Below, one piece after another: positions 1 to 9,539 of a stretch of DNA of 50,542 nucleotides. This DNA is from Tenacibaculum ovolyticum DSM 18103. Lineage in GTDB: Bacteria; Bacteroidota; Bacteroidia; Flavobacteriales; Flavobacteriaceae. The translations under genes and the position numbers were made by a program. The stretch covers positions 1-50,542 of the forward strand of contig NZ_AUMF01000024.1 of the NCBI RefSeq assembly GCF_000430545.1. The letters are read 5' to 3'. Under the pieces are notes generated by a model that worked only from the letters and a program-made list of their open reading frames with translations, did not search any database and was not told where the DNA came from. Each line of letters begins with the position of its first letter. Within the stretch, counting starts at the first letter, position 1.

Positions 1-16
1 ATCTAATTTAAACAAA

Positions 17-43
17 ATGAGTCCGATAAAATATCGAACTCAT
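17..43 (-). terminator. imperfect hairpin, likely terminator of the GlmU-like gene
   Basis: The arms ATGAGT-C-CGATA and TATCG-A-ACTCAT pair with one internal mismatch around a 3-base loop. Read on the minus strand the hairpin is followed by a T-rich stretch (TTTTGTTT). It lies about 70 bases past the stop of the minus-strand gene at 111-1286. The window edge hides the other neighbour, so it could instead serve a plus-strand gene that ends left of the window. Confidence 0.4.
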
Positions 44-110
44 CATTATCAAAATTAATTATAAATTTGTCTAAACTTTTGGGTGCACTCTATAATTGGT
101 AAGGTTTTTT

Positions 111-1286
111 TTAATAATTTCTATATTTTTTTGTTTCTTCAAAAACATATTCCATAATTCTCTTTTCTTTTTCATCAAACTGAATGCTACGTCTTTTCAT
201 AACAACTTCAGCAACCTCAAAAACCTTATTAGTTTTGTACTCTGTAAAGCCAGAAGCTCCTCCCCAACTATATGAAGGAACAAAATTCCTAGGAAAACCA
301 CTTCCAAAAATATTTACTGACACACCTATTACGGTACCTGTATTAAACATTGTATTAATTCCACATTTAGAGTGATCTCCCATAATTAACCCACAAAACT
401 GTAATCCTGTTTTAGCAAAACGCTCAGTTTCATAACTCCATAATTTTACTTCAGCATAGTTATTTTTTAAGTTTGAATTATTCGTATCAGCACCTATATT
501 ACACCACTCTCCTATTACTGAGTTTCCTAAATATCCTTCATGTCCTTTACTAGAATACCCCATTAAAACAGAATTATTAATCTCTCCTCCTGCTTTACAA
601 TATGGTCCCAAGGTAGTCGCTCCGTAAACTTTTGCACCCATTTTTAATACTGAATTTTCACACATCGCTAATGCTCCTCTAACAAGAACACCTTCCATAA
701 CTTCAGCATCTTTACCAATGTATATTGGTCCATTTGACGCATTTAAAGTAGCAAACGTTAACTTTGCTCCTTCCTCTATAAAAATATCTTCTTTATTTAT
801 GTAATTAACTGTTTCTGGTATAGGTTCTGATGTTCTTCCCTCAGTAATTAAATCAAAGTCGTTTCTAATAGCTTTATCATTTAATGAAAAGATATCCCAA
901 GTATTTTTTATTTGAATTACCTCTTCTTCAAATTCAATTTGTTCATAAGAGGAAAAATCAACCTCTTCTTGTGTATCAATCGTATAAAAAGCAATAACAT
1001 CTTCTCCTTTGAAAATAGCTTGATTTACTTTTAAACTCTTCACCTTTTCTATTAGTGATTTGGTAGGTAAAAAAGAAGCATTCAACAATACATTTTCTTC
1101 CATTTCAACCATAGGATATTTTTCTTCTAGGTATTCTTCAGTTATGGTTGTAGTTGTTAAACCTAAAAACATTTCCCATTTTTCTCTAATAGTTAAAATA
1201 CCTATTCTAATATCAGCAACAGGTTTAGTATATGTAAATGGTAATAATGCATTACGAACATCTCCATCAAACAAAATGTAATTCAT
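111..1286 (-). CDS. GlmU-family sugar nucleotidyltransferase-like protein
   Basis: A 391-residue protein of the GlmU-like family common in Bacteroidota. The N-terminus (MNYILFDGDVRNALLPFTYT) replaces the usual nucleotide-binding start of sugar-1-phosphate nucleotidyltransferases. From about residue 165 onward it shows the hexapeptide repeats of a left-handed beta helix (for example IYIGKDAEVMEGVLVRGALA and NSVIGEWCNIGADTNNSNLK), as in acyltransferase/uridylyltransferase enzymes. The family is presumed to act on sugar-1-phosphates in cell-envelope precursor synthesis; the exact substrate cannot be read from sequence. It starts with ATG at 1286 and is transcribed away from the 1523 gene. A hairpin at 17-43 probably ends its transcript. 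Family assignment is fairly sure, reaction is not. Confidence 0.8.
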   Translation of the reverse strand: MNYILFDGDVRNALLPFTYTKPVADIRIGILTIREKWEMFLGLTTTTITEEYLEEKYPMVEMEENVLLNASFLPTKSLIEKVKSLKVNQAIFKGEDVIAFYTIDTQEEVDFSSYEQIEFEEEVIQIKNTWDIFSLNDKAIRNDFDLITEGRTSEPIPETVNYINKEDIFIEEGAKLTFATLNASNGPIYIGKDAEVMEGVLVRGALAMCENSVLKMGAKVYGATTLGPYCKAGGEINNSVLMGYSSKGHEGYLGNSVIGEWCNIGADTNNSNLKNNYAEVKLWSYETERFAKTGLQFCGLIMGDHSKCGINTMFNTGTVIGVSVNIFGSGFPRNFVPSYSWGGASGFTEYKTNKVFEVAEVVMKRRSIQFDEKEKRIMEYVFEETKKYRNY

Positions 1287-1522
1287 CTTATTATTATGAT
1301 TTTTTTACAAATATAAAATATTGACAGTTAATTTTAATCACAACAAGCTGCTAATATTTTACACACAATACATACCAATAACTATAAAAACCTTACAAAC
1401 AACAACAAAACTCACACAAACAACAACACTTTTTATACAATAAAAAAGGAATATAATATTTACAATGCCTAATAATTAATTATTTACAATTCTTATACAA
1501 GTATTAATATTACTTTTACATT

Positions 1523-1900
1523 ATGAAAAAAATATTAGCTTTAATTATTGGGAGTATTTTGTTAATTGCCAGCTTATATTATGCATTTATGTACTATATA
1601 CCTTATAGTGAAGGTGTTCGTTCTGGAGAATTAATAAAAATAAGCTACAAAGGAATGTTAGTAAAAACATGGGAAGGAGAAATTAGCCAAGGTATTTCTG
1701 GCGCACAAATTTTTTCTTTTTCTATTGAAGATCAAAAAGAACAAGTAATTGCTGATTTACAAAAATACCAAGGTCGTTATGTAAAAGTTACCTATAAAGA
1801 ACGCTATGGAACCTTCTTTTGGTTAGGAGATACTAAATATTTTATTACTGAAGTTCAAAAAGAACAATCACCACATTTTAGAGGTCTTAAGGATGAATAA
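1523..1900 (+). CDS. membrane-anchored protein of unknown function
   Basis: A 125-residue protein that I do not recognise by function. Residues 5-27 form one hydrophobic segment (ILALIIGSILLIASLYYAFM) that could be a signal anchor. The rest is soluble and probably beta-rich, with the stretch SGELIKISYKGMLVKTWEGE, a form seen in small conserved flavobacterial proteins. A sequence close to a -7 box (TACTTTTA) lies only about 6 bases before the ATG, so the message may have almost no leader. Its last 8 bases overlap the thioesterase gene, so the two are very likely translated from one transcript. No catalytic motif is visible. Confidence 0.7.
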   Translation: MKKILALIIGSILLIASLYYAFMYYIPYSEGVRSGELIKISYKGMLVKTWEGEISQGISGAQIFSFSIEDQKEQVIADLQKYQGRYVKVTYKERYGTFFWLGDTKYFITEVQKEQSPHFRGLKDE

Positions 1901-2441
1901 AAAAAAATATAAACACGTAGAGGAAACTCGTATTACAATATCTGAGTTGATGCTTCCTTCGCATGCTAATTTTAGTGGTAAAATCCACGGAGGTTACATT
2001 TTGTCTTTACTCGACCAGATTGCTTTTGCATGTGCCTCTAAACATTCTGGCGCATATTGTGTTACTGCTTCAGTTGATACTGTTGATTTTTTAAATCCTG
2101 TTGAAGTTGGTGAATTAGTTACCATGAAAGCTTCTGTTAATTATGTTGGAAGGACTTCTATGGTAGTAGGTATTCGTGTTGAAGCTGAAAATATTAGAAC
2201 AGGTGAAATGAAACATTGTAATTCATCATATTTTACTATGGTAGCAAAAAATGAAGAAGGAAAAAGTGTTGAAGTACCGGGTTTAATTGTTAATGTAGAT
2301 ATTGAGGTTCGTCGTTTTTTAAAAGCTGTAAAGCGTATTGAAATGAAAAAAAAGCGTCAAGATGAATTTGATCATGGAAATTTTACAGCACTTGATTATA
2401 TTAAAGATTTACAAGATTATAACGTAAGGATTGAATTGTAA
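1893..2441 (+). CDS. acyl-CoA thioesterase, hotdog fold (YciA/BACH type)
   Basis: A 182-residue enzyme predicted to hydrolyse acyl-CoA to free acid and CoA in the cytoplasm. The hotdog core is clear: LPSHANFSGKIHGGYILSLL contains the conserved Asn (about residue 26) and His-Gly-Gly turn, followed by the LLDQ Asp (about 42) that helps catalysis in this family. The beta strands of the second half include VELVTMKASVNYVGRTSM-like sequence typical of YciA and BACH. The charged tail from residue 140 onward is an extension of unknown role. It overlaps the upstream membrane-protein gene by 8 bases, and the cyclase-family gene begins 4 bases after its stop, so all three form one operon. Confidence 0.87.
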   Translation: MNKKKYKHVEETRITISELMLPSHANFSGKIHGGYILSLLDQIAFACASKHSGAYCVTASVDTVDFLNPVEVGELVTMKASVNYVGRTSMVVGIRVEAENIRTGEMKHCNSSYFTMVAKNEEGKSVEVPGLIVNVDIEVRRFLKAVKRIEMKKKRQDEFDHGNFTALDYIKDLQDYNVRIEL

Positions 2442-2445
2442 ATTT

Positions 2446-3138
2446 ATGCCTGAAATAATAGATTTAAGTCAAGAAATTTTTGAAGGGATGCCTGTATACA
2501 AAAGCCTTCCTCAAGTAAAAATGTCCGTTCATAATACACATGAAGAATGGGATAATATTGAAAACCCAACAACAAAAACCCCTGCTGTTTATAAGTTAGA
2601 AATGGGAGAACATACCGGTACTCATGTTGATGCTTTAAATCACATGGCTGCTGAATACAAAGACTTATCTATAGATACCATGCCGCTTTCGATGTTTTAT
2701 ACAGAAGGTATTTGTTTAGATTTTTCTCATAAAAAATTACAAGAACTAATCACTTCTAAAGAAATTCAAACAGCTTTATCTAAATGTGATTTAACAATAA
2801 AAAAAGGTGATACTGTGCTGTTATATACCGATCACTACCGCAAACACTTTAATACTAACAATTGGGGTAAAGGTCCTGGGATTACAGCTGAATGTGCTCG
2901 TTGGTTGGGTGAGCAAAAAATTGCTGCTTTTGGAGTTGAAACTATGTCACCAGGAGTTCCTAAGGTTTCAAACAAAGAAGTTCATCATATTTGTGGAGAA
3001 TTAAAATTCACACATTATGAGAACATGATAAACTTACATAAATTAATCGGTAGGAATCGATTTCGTTTTATCGGACTTCCTTTAAAAATAAGAGGTGGTA
3101 CCGGCTCTCCTGTTAGAGCTGTTGCTATTTTCGAATAA
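2446..3138 (+). CDS. cyclase-family (KynB-like) metal-dependent hydrolase
   Basis: A 230-residue member of the cyclase family that includes kynurenine formamidase. The signature HTGTHVDALNH supplies the metal-binding His and Asp residues of this fold, and the N-terminal IIDLSQEIFEGMPVY is the usual first strand (D-L-S...G-M-P). The family hydrolyses amide or lactone-like bonds; the substrate here is unknown, and no other tryptophan-degradation gene is next to it. I place the start at the ATG at 2446, which leaves a 4-base gap after the thioesterase stop. A TTG 15 bases earlier would overlap that gene and adds no conserved sequence. A strong terminator follows at once. Confidence 0.83.
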   Translation: MPEIIDLSQEIFEGMPVYKSLPQVKMSVHNTHEEWDNIENPTTKTPAVYKLEMGEHTGTHVDALNHMAAEYKDLSIDTMPLSMFYTEGICLDFSHKKLQELITSKEIQTALSKCDLTIKKGDTVLLYTDHYRKHFNTNNWGKGPGITAECARWLGEQKIAAFGVETMSPGVPKVSNKEVHHICGELKFTHYENMINLHKLIGRNRFRFIGLPLKIRGGTGSPVRAVAIFE

Positions 3139-3168
3139 AAAAACCGAAGTTTTAAACTTCGGTTTTTT
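3137..3168. terminator. bidirectional Rho-independent terminator
   Basis: A near-perfect inverted repeat (ACCGAAGTTT with its complement) is flanked by A and T runs on both sides. It separates the convergent cyclase-family gene and the TolC-like gene and can end both transcripts. Confidence 0.9.
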
Positions 3169-3177
3169 AGTTATCTA

Positions 3178-4512
3178 CTAAAAATTATTGTAATCTAATA
3201 AAGTTCCTGCTAATTGTAATAGTTGTAATTCAGCATTTTTAGCGGTGTATTTTGCGCTACTTACACTTAATTCCGCATTTATTAAGTTAACTTGAGCTTG
3301 ACGAAAATCTATCGAAGTAATTTGCCCCAATTTATAGCGTTCGTTAGTACGTTCAAAATTAAGCTTGTTCGTTATTACATTCTTTTCTTGAACTTGTAAT
3401 GAGAATAATGCATTTTGATATGTTTCCCAAGCATTATTAACATCTCTTTCTAATCGCTCTTCTTGTTGTAATTTTTGAATACCTATAGTTTCTAAAGCTA
3501 TTTTTGCATTGGTAACATTTGTTTTTGTTTTCCCTCCATCAAAAATATTCCATGATAAATTTACTCCTGCATTTAAACCTGTTTGCGTATTAGAAATTGG
3601 ACTAAATGGATTTGTTGCATCATTATTACTTTTATTCCATGCATATGAACTTGTTAAACCAACATTTGGCATCCAACCAGATTTATTAATTTTAATATCT
3701 AATTGTTTTAACTCAATATTCTTTTTTGTTTGCAATAAACTAGCATTATTAATTTTTGCATTTTGTAATACATCAATTAAATTCAAATCAATAGCATAAA
3801 CAACGTTTTTATCAACTTTTACAGCTGCATTAACATTTCTACCCAATACCACATTTAAATCTCTCTTTGCGTTTGCTAATAACCTTTTCCCGTTTATGTA
3901 AGTGATACTGTCATTATTAACATCTACTTCCGCATTTAACACATCAAGTTTTGTATTCTGACCGTAATCAAAACTATACACAGCTCTTTGCAAACGCTTT
4001 TTAGAAATAGTTAATGTTACTTTCTGTGCTTCTTGATTTTCACTTAACCTTCCTACTTCATAATAAGCTAAAAACAAGGTTATCAATGTACTTTCTATTA
4101 CTTGGCGGGCTTGTAATTCAGTTAAATTATACGCTTCTTTTAACCGTTTAAAGGTATTCTGTCTATTAAACCCATTAAATATAGTATAGTTTAAACCTAC
4201 GGAAGCATTATACGCTTTAGATTCTGCTCCAGTAACTGAATTTACAGAGCCATCTTGAAACTCACTATCTGTATCTCTACTGCTATAACTAGCTCCTGCA
4301 TTTCCTGTTACCGTTGGTAAATAACCACTATTATATATACTCTTATTATTTTTCGCTGTTTCTAAATTGTTTTTGGTTACTCTTATATCATAATTATTCT
4401 TAAGAGTAATTTCAACTGCTTTTTCTTTGGTTAAAATTTCTTGTCCATTTATAGAAAAACTAACAAGTAAGCCTACAAACCCAGTAACTATATATTTATT
4501 TATTTGATTCAT
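3178..4512 (-). CDS. TolC-family outer-membrane channel of the RND pump
   Basis: A 444-residue outer-membrane efflux protein. It begins with a signal peptide (INKYIVTGFVGLLVSFSING) and then shows two homologous halves of long coiled-coil helices, the OEP/TolC pattern: the first near residues 25-220 with NLETAKNNKSIYNSGYLPTV, the second near 245-435 with IKINKSGWMPNVGLTSSYAW. As a trimer it would form the exit duct for the pump encoded just upstream. It is the last gene of marR-MFP-RND-TolC, 13 bases after the RND stop. The convergent terminator at 3137-3168 closes the operon. Substrate specificity cannot be told from this subunit. Confidence 0.92.
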   Translation of the reverse strand: MNQINKYIVTGFVGLLVSFSINGQEILTKEKAVEITLKNNYDIRVTKNNLETAKNNKSIYNSGYLPTVTGNAGASYSSRDTDSEFQDGSVNSVTGAESKAYNASVGLNYTIFNGFNRQNTFKRLKEAYNLTELQARQVIESTLITLFLAYYEVGRLSENQEAQKVTLTISKKRLQRAVYSFDYGQNTKLDVLNAEVDVNNDSITYINGKRLLANAKRDLNVVLGRNVNAAVKVDKNVVYAIDLNLIDVLQNAKINNASLLQTKKNIELKQLDIKINKSGWMPNVGLTSSYAWNKSNNDATNPFSPISNTQTGLNAGVNLSWNIFDGGKTKTNVTNAKIALETIGIQKLQQEERLERDVNNAWETYQNALFSLQVQEKNVITNKLNFERTNERYKLGQITSIDFRQAQVNLINAELSVSSAKYTAKNAELQLLQLAGTLLDYNNF

Positions 4513-4525
4513 GCTATATTAACTT

Positions 4526-7500
4526 TTATAAATCTTCGTGTTCTGCTTCTAACTCAATAATTGCTCTTTCTACTTCTTCTCTATTTGGTTTTTTACCATT
4601 CCAAAGCCATTTTACATATACTTTAGAATAGTTTGAAATTGATAATAAAACAGGTAATGTTAACAAGGTTAAAAAAGTAGCTATTACAATTCCGTAAGCT
4701 ATTGATATTGCCATCGGTATTAAAAATTGAGCTTGTCTACTGGTTTCAAAAATTAACGGAGCTAAACCTGCTACGGTCGTTATTGTTGTTAAAAATATTG
4801 CTCTAAACCTTGATTTACCAGCTGCAAATAAAGCCTCTTCATACTCCATTCCTTCCTTTAAATAACTGTTAAACTTACTAATAAGTACCAAGCCATCATT
4901 AACCATAATTCCTATTAAAGCAATGATTCCTAAAAGCGATAATATATTTACTGCAAAACCATGAAACCAATGTCCCCAAGCAACACCAATTAAACTAAAA
5001 GGCACCATAAGTAATAGCATAAGTGGCTGCCCGTACGATCGAAATGTAAACACAATAACAATATAAATAAGTAATAAAATTATTGGTCCTACTAAAGCTG
5101 CTGAGCTTGAAACTTTAGAAGCTTCCCTATTTTGACCTTCATATAAGGCTGTTATTGATGGATACTTTGCTTTTATTTGTGGCATTATACGCTGCTTTAT
5201 ATCATCTAAAATATCAGTAGCACTAGCTTCAGCTCCTTTTAAATCAGCATCAATTTTTATTTCTCGTTGTCCTTCTAAGTGATTAATCGATATCTCCCCT
5301 CTCTCAATTTGATAACTTGCAATTTCAGAAAATGGTACTTTAGTACCAGATATCGTACTAATTCGCATGTCATCTAAATTTTTAATAGACGAACGTTCTT
5401 CTCTATCGTATCGAACCCAAACTCTTATTTCGTCTTGACCTCTCTGAAAACGTTGTACTTGTAATCCGAAAAAACCACTTCGTACTTGACGCATTACATC
5501 TCGTAATGTTAAACCTAATAAATATGCATTGTCTTTCAGTTTAATTTTAATTTCCTTTATTCCTTGCGGGTCATTATCAGTAACATCCTTTAAATCTTGG
5601 TTCTTATTTAATTCTGATTTCAACTCATTTTTAGCTGCTTTTAATTCAGTAATATTATTACTCAATAAAGAAACTGAAACAGGACTTCCTCCAAAATTCC
5701 CTCCAGAACCAAAAGTTAACGCTTCTATTCCGTATATTTTACCTACCTTTTCACGAATAGCATTTGTTATTTCTCTAGAACTAAAACTACGTTGTTCTCC
5801 TGGTAAAAGATTAATACGAAGTGATGCGCTAGATCTTCCTGGTCCTACTCTCTTGGTAATATTATCAACAACAGACTCATTATCTACTCCATATTTTTTT
5901 GTAAATTCTTTCTCTACAACCCAAACCTTATTTTCAATATCTGAAATAATACTATCAGTTATCACCTCATTGGTTCCTTGCGGCATGGTCAAATTAATAG
6001 CAACTCTATCACTTGCTATCGATGGAAAAAAGGTTCCTTTAATTATTCCTCCTTGAAAAGCTCCTATTGTAATCATAAACAAAGCAACAGGAATTACCAA
6101 ACCAAAAAACTTGTTATTTAATACAAATTTTAATGCGGGTGCATATAATTTATCACGCATAAAATCCATTAACAGTTCTGCATATTTATTAAAAGCATAT
6201 AACTTTTGATTTCTATGTAGTGCTTTAGAATGTGCCACGTGTGCTGGTAAAATAATTAAAGCTTCAACTAAAGAAACAATTAATGTAAGTGTTACAACTG
6301 TAGCAACTTCACTAAAAAACTCACCTATTCTTCCGTCTAAGAAAAAGAATACTGAAAAGGCTAAAATAGTTGTTATAATTGCTGAAACAATAGGTGGAAT
6401 CACCTCCATAGTTCCGTCAATAGCGGCACGAATTGGTGATTTTCCTTTTTCATAATGATGATAAATGTTTTCTGAGATTACGATACCATCATCTACCAAA
6501 ATACCAATTACGATAATCATTCCGAATAATGATAATACATTAATTGTTACATCAAAGTAACCTGCCAGCATAAACATTCCAAAAAACGCAACTGGTAAAC
6601 CCGCAGCAACCCAAAATGCTAATCTTGGTCGCAAAAACAATGATAAAAACAACATTACCAACAACATACCTTGCCATGCATTTTTAAACAACAATTCTGT
6701 ACGCTGGTTTAAGGTAATTGAAGAATCTCTAGTAATTGCAATTTCTACATTTTCATGTTGTTCATTAAATGTATCAATATATTCATTTATTTTTTCTGCA
6801 GATGATAATAAATCTTCATTATTCGTATTACTTACTTGAACACGCACGGATAAATTTCCGTTATAATAACTTTTATTTGGGTTTTCATTCCACTTATCAG
6901 TAACCGTAGCTACATCTTTTAATCGAATAATTCTTCCAGATGCATCAGCTCTTACCACTAAATTATCTATTTCATCTCCATAATATAATCGGTTATTCGC
7001 TCTAATTAAATATTCCTCTGCAACTGTTTTTACAGATCCTCCAGTTGTAATAATGTTTTCTGATGAAACTGCTGTTGCAACTTGCTGAAAAGTTAAATTA
7101 TAAGCTAATAAATCATTCTCTCGAACAGCTATTTCAATTTCCTCACTAGGATACCCTGTAATAGAAATTTGAGAAATCCCATCTATTCTACGTAAGTCAT
7201 TTTCAACATCTCTAGTAATCTGTTTAAGTGTTTTTAAAGAAATGTTTTTTCCTGTAACCACAAAACTTACTGTTTCTGCTACACTTTCAATTTTAGCTAC
7301 TACGGCAGGTTCCATTCCAGAAGGAAAATTAGGAACTTTATCTACTGCGTTTTTTACTTCTGCTAAAATATTATTAATGTCGTAACCTTTTAAAGTTTCA
7401 ACAGATATTGATGCAGTGTTTTCTGATGAAGTAGATGTAACTCTATCAACACCTATTAAACCTTTTAAGTTGTCTTCTATCTTCAAGACAACTCCCTCTT

Positions 7501-7681
7501 CCATTTCTTGAGGTGATGCCCCAGGATATGCAACTTTTATATTAATAAACTTTGCGTCTGTCTGTGGAAAAAAAGAAGATTTTAAATTCGAATACCCTAA
7601 ACTTCCCAACAATACAAAAGCAATGATAATAATATTTACCGCAACAGGGTATTTTATAAAATATGCTATAACTTTTTTCAT
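4526..7681 (-). CDS. RND-family efflux transporter, inner-membrane pump
   Basis: A 1051-residue pump of the AcrB type (ACR_tran), full length for the family. The first membrane helix is at residues 8-28 (YPVAVNIIIIAFVLLGSLGY), followed by the periplasmic porter loop (YPGASPQEMEEGV). The proton-relay Asp pair of helix 4 is in GILVDDGIVISENIYHH, and the matching second-half helix reads GIIALIGIMVNDGLVLISKF. It exchanges protons for drugs or other amphiphiles and works with the fusion protein and TolC homologue of the same operon. It starts 3 bases after the fusion-protein stop. Regulation by the MarR protein at the head of the operon is expected. The substrate is unknown. Confidence 0.95.
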   Translation of the reverse strand: MKKVIAYFIKYPVAVNIIIIAFVLLGSLGYSNLKSSFFPQTDAKFINIKVAYPGASPQEMEEGVVLKIEDNLKGLIGVDRVTSTSSENTASISVETLKGYDINNILAEVKNAVDKVPNFPSGMEPAVVAKIESVAETVSFVVTGKNISLKTLKQITRDVENDLRRIDGISQISITGYPSEEIEIAVRENDLLAYNLTFQQVATAVSSENIITTGGSVKTVAEEYLIRANNRLYYGDEIDNLVVRADASGRIIRLKDVATVTDKWNENPNKSYYNGNLSVRVQVSNTNNEDLLSSAEKINEYIDTFNEQHENVEIAITRDSSITLNQRTELLFKNAWQGMLLVMLFLSLFLRPRLAFWVAAGLPVAFFGMFMLAGYFDVTINVLSLFGMIIVIGILVDDGIVISENIYHHYEKGKSPIRAAIDGTMEVIPPIVSAIITTILAFSVFFFLDGRIGEFFSEVATVVTLTLIVSLVEALIILPAHVAHSKALHRNQKLYAFNKYAELLMDFMRDKLYAPALKFVLNNKFFGLVIPVALFMITIGAFQGGIIKGTFFPSIASDRVAINLTMPQGTNEVITDSIISDIENKVWVVEKEFTKKYGVDNESVVDNITKRVGPGRSSASLRINLLPGEQRSFSSREITNAIREKVGKIYGIEALTFGSGGNFGGSPVSVSLLSNNITELKAAKNELKSELNKNQDLKDVTDNDPQGIKEIKIKLKDNAYLLGLTLRDVMRQVRSGFFGLQVQRFQRGQDEIRVWVRYDREERSSIKNLDDMRISTISGTKVPFSEIASYQIERGEISINHLEGQREIKIDADLKGAEASATDILDDIKQRIMPQIKAKYPSITALYEGQNREASKVSSSAALVGPIILLLIYIVIVFTFRSYGQPLMLLLMVPFSLIGVAWGHWFHGFAVNILSLLGIIALIGIMVNDGLVLISKFNSYLKEGMEYEEALFAAGKSRFRAIFLTTITTVAGLAPLIFETSRQAQFLIPMAISIAYGIVIATFLTLLTLPVLLSISNYSKVYVKWLWNGKKPNREEVERAIIELEAEHEDL

Positions 7682-7684
7682 TAT

Positions 7685-8815
7685 CTATTCCGCTTTTGTA
7701 TTATTCTGTTCAGAAAATATTTTTACAGGCATTCCTACATAGGCACCTGTTATTGGTTTAGATACTAATTTCATATCATTTTTTAAACCTTTTACAACAA
7801 CAGTATTTTCATTAAAATGTACTGCATTAATTTTTACTAAATCTAATACACTATCTTTTACAACATAAACAAATTTGTTTTCTATTAACAGTTTTCTGTT
7901 TATCTCTATAGCATCTATTGCTGTTTTTACAGGTACGTTGGCCTCTAAATACATTCCTTCTCTTAAATTTTCTCCTTTTACTTCAATAAACAACTGAACA
8001 GTTTGAGAAGCTTGATCTATTTTTCCATTAATCCTAGAAACTTTCCCTGACCAAGTTTTTGTTTTTTCTAAATTTTGAAGAGCAACAGTTTTACCTATTT
8101 GTAAAACATCTGCAAAGCCAGCATTAACAGATAATGGTAATTCAAATACTGATAAATCAATAAATTCTCCCATTTTCTGCCCTACCCTTACTAAGGTTCC
8201 GTTTGTAACCAATGTTTCTGTTAAAACACCTTTAAAAGGAGCTCTAAGATTATACTTTGCCAGTTTAGCTTCTAAATTTTTTAAATTATAAAATGTAGCA
8301 TATATATTCTTTCCTGTTATAAAGTATTTTTCTTTATCTGAGCTAGTATTAGGTAGTGGTTGTACCGACTTATTAATATCGTAGTTCTTTAAATAAGAAT
8401 TCCATTTTTCAAAAGAATCTGGATAATCTAATCTGATATCTGGCATAATTGAAGCAATTAAATTTTGTAAAGAGCTTCTTTGAGATTGAATAGATGCGTA
8501 AAATTCCTGACTATTAATTCTTAACAATGTTTGCCCTTTATTATATGCCACTCCTGCTCTAAAATCTTTTCCTGTAGGCCTTAAAACTCCTTGTACTTCT
8601 GAATAAATATCAACTTTATTTTTAGCTACTAAATTTCCGTTTGCTGAAATTACAATTGGCATATCTCCATTTTTCACCTCTTTAACAAAAACTGTTTTTT
8701 CAACTTTTGTTACTTTACGCTCAGGCTTCTTCTTGCTATTTTTAAAATAACTAGATATTAAAGATGCTACTAAAAGCACTAAAATTCCTGCTCCTACTAT
8801 AATTAATTTTCTCAT
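7685..8815 (-). CDS. periplasmic membrane-fusion subunit of RND pump
   Basis: A 376-residue HlyD/AcrA-type adaptor. A single N-terminal membrane segment (IIVGAGILVLLVASLISSYF) anchors it. The lipoyl-like half domains read NKVDIYSEVQGVLRPTGKDF and KYNLRAPFKGVLTETLVTNG around a short helical hairpin, followed by the beta-barrel (SVFELPLSVNAGFADVLQIG) and membrane-proximal domain. It bridges the inner-membrane pump to the TolC homologue. The gap to the upstream marR is 9-10 bases and to the downstream RND gene 3 bases, so all are co-transcribed. The helical hairpin is short for an AcrA protein, as often seen in Bacteroidota. Confidence 0.9.
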   Translation of the reverse strand: MRKLIIVGAGILVLLVASLISSYFKNSKKKPERKVTKVEKTVFVKEVKNGDMPIVISANGNLVAKNKVDIYSEVQGVLRPTGKDFRAGVAYNKGQTLLRINSQEFYASIQSQRSSLQNLIASIMPDIRLDYPDSFEKWNSYLKNYDINKSVQPLPNTSSDKEKYFITGKNIYATFYNLKNLEAKLAKYNLRAPFKGVLTETLVTNGTLVRVGQKMGEFIDLSVFELPLSVNAGFADVLQIGKTVALQNLEKTKTWSGKVSRINGKIDQASQTVQLFIEVKGENLREGMYLEANVPVKTAIDAIEINRKLLIENKFVYVVKDSVLDLVKINAVHFNENTVVVKGLKNDMKLVSKPITGAYVGMPVKIFSEQNNTKAE

Positions 8816-8825
8816 GTTTTATTAT

Positions 8826-9284
8826 TTAGTTGTTACTACAACTTTTAGTTGATTTTTTTAAATTCTCTTGTACCTTTTTAATTGTGTTAATTGTTTTAGC
8901 AATTTCTTCATCTGAAATATTTTCCTGTAATGAAATGGCAAAATTTTTCATAATTGGTAAAGTTTCTTCTAGTAATAGCTCTCCTTTTTTAGTTAAATGA
9001 ATATTATTAATTCGTCTATCTGATTTTGATAAAATTCTAGCTACTAAATTTTTCTTTTCCATTGTATTAATTAAGCGAGTTAAAGATGTCTTATCTCTAC
9101 CTGTTAAAAAAGCTAGCTCTTGTTGTGGAAGCCCATTTTTACCTTTCAGTCTTTTTAAAACAATGAATTGATTTTTTGTTAGACTAATATTTTTTTCAAA
9201 AAAAATATCTTGAATATGATTATCAATCATTTTCATTGTTTTACCTAACCAAGGAGCTAATGTATTTTCAATATCCATATCCAT
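8826..9284 (-). CDS. MarR-family regulator of the efflux operon
   Basis: A 152-residue winged-helix repressor. The recognition region GLPQQELAFLTGRDKTSLTR and the wing with the MarR mark RILSKSDRRINNIHLTKKGE are both clear. I choose the ATG at 9284; a TTG 18 bases upstream is possible but unneeded. It is the first gene of the efflux operon, a classic arrangement in which the regulator represses itself and the pump until a ligand binds. An inverted repeat at 9324-9341, 40 bases upstream of its start, is the likely operator. The inducing ligand is unknown. Confidence 0.88.
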   Translation of the reverse strand: MDMDIENTLAPWLGKTMKMIDNHIQDIFFEKNISLTKNQFIVLKRLKGKNGLPQQELAFLTGRDKTSLTRLINTMEKKNLVARILSKSDRRINNIHLTKKGELLLEETLPIMKNFAISLQENISDEEIAKTINTIKKVQENLKKSTKSCSNN

Positions 9285-9323
9285 ATTTAATATTAGACAC
9301 AAAATTAATTCAAAAGATTAATT

Positions 9324-9341
9324 TAGTTGCATATACAACTA
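9324..9341. promoter_or_regulatory. candidate MarR operator
   Basis: Perfect 6-base arms TAGTTG and CAACTA surround a 6-base AT spacer, which is the size and symmetry of MarR binding sites. It lies 40 bases before the marR start in the region between marR and the divergent Crp/Fnr gene, so it could control either. No binding evidence is available from sequence alone. Confidence 0.5.
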
Positions 9342-9539
9342 GTTAATCTTATGTTAAAAAAATAATTATAGCTTGTTCATACAATAAGTTCAACTAAATT
9401 AAAAAAGGATGACTTTAATTCTATACCGAGTTCATTATTATCAAAAAAAATTATAATTTTATCTAATATTCAGTGTATAATCTATTTACTACTTGCACTA
9501 TCTTTGTTAACTCTTTTACTTAAATCACACAACAAACCT

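Noticed and set aside
2431..2445. TTG start extending the cyclase-family protein by five residues
   Set aside because: It would overlap the thioesterase gene and adds no family sequence; the ATG at 2446 leaves a normal 4-base gap.
5529..6056. Open frame on the plus strand inside the RND gene
   Set aside because: It is the reverse of a conserved pump domain, has no promoter or family resemblance and reflects low stop density in the antisense frame.
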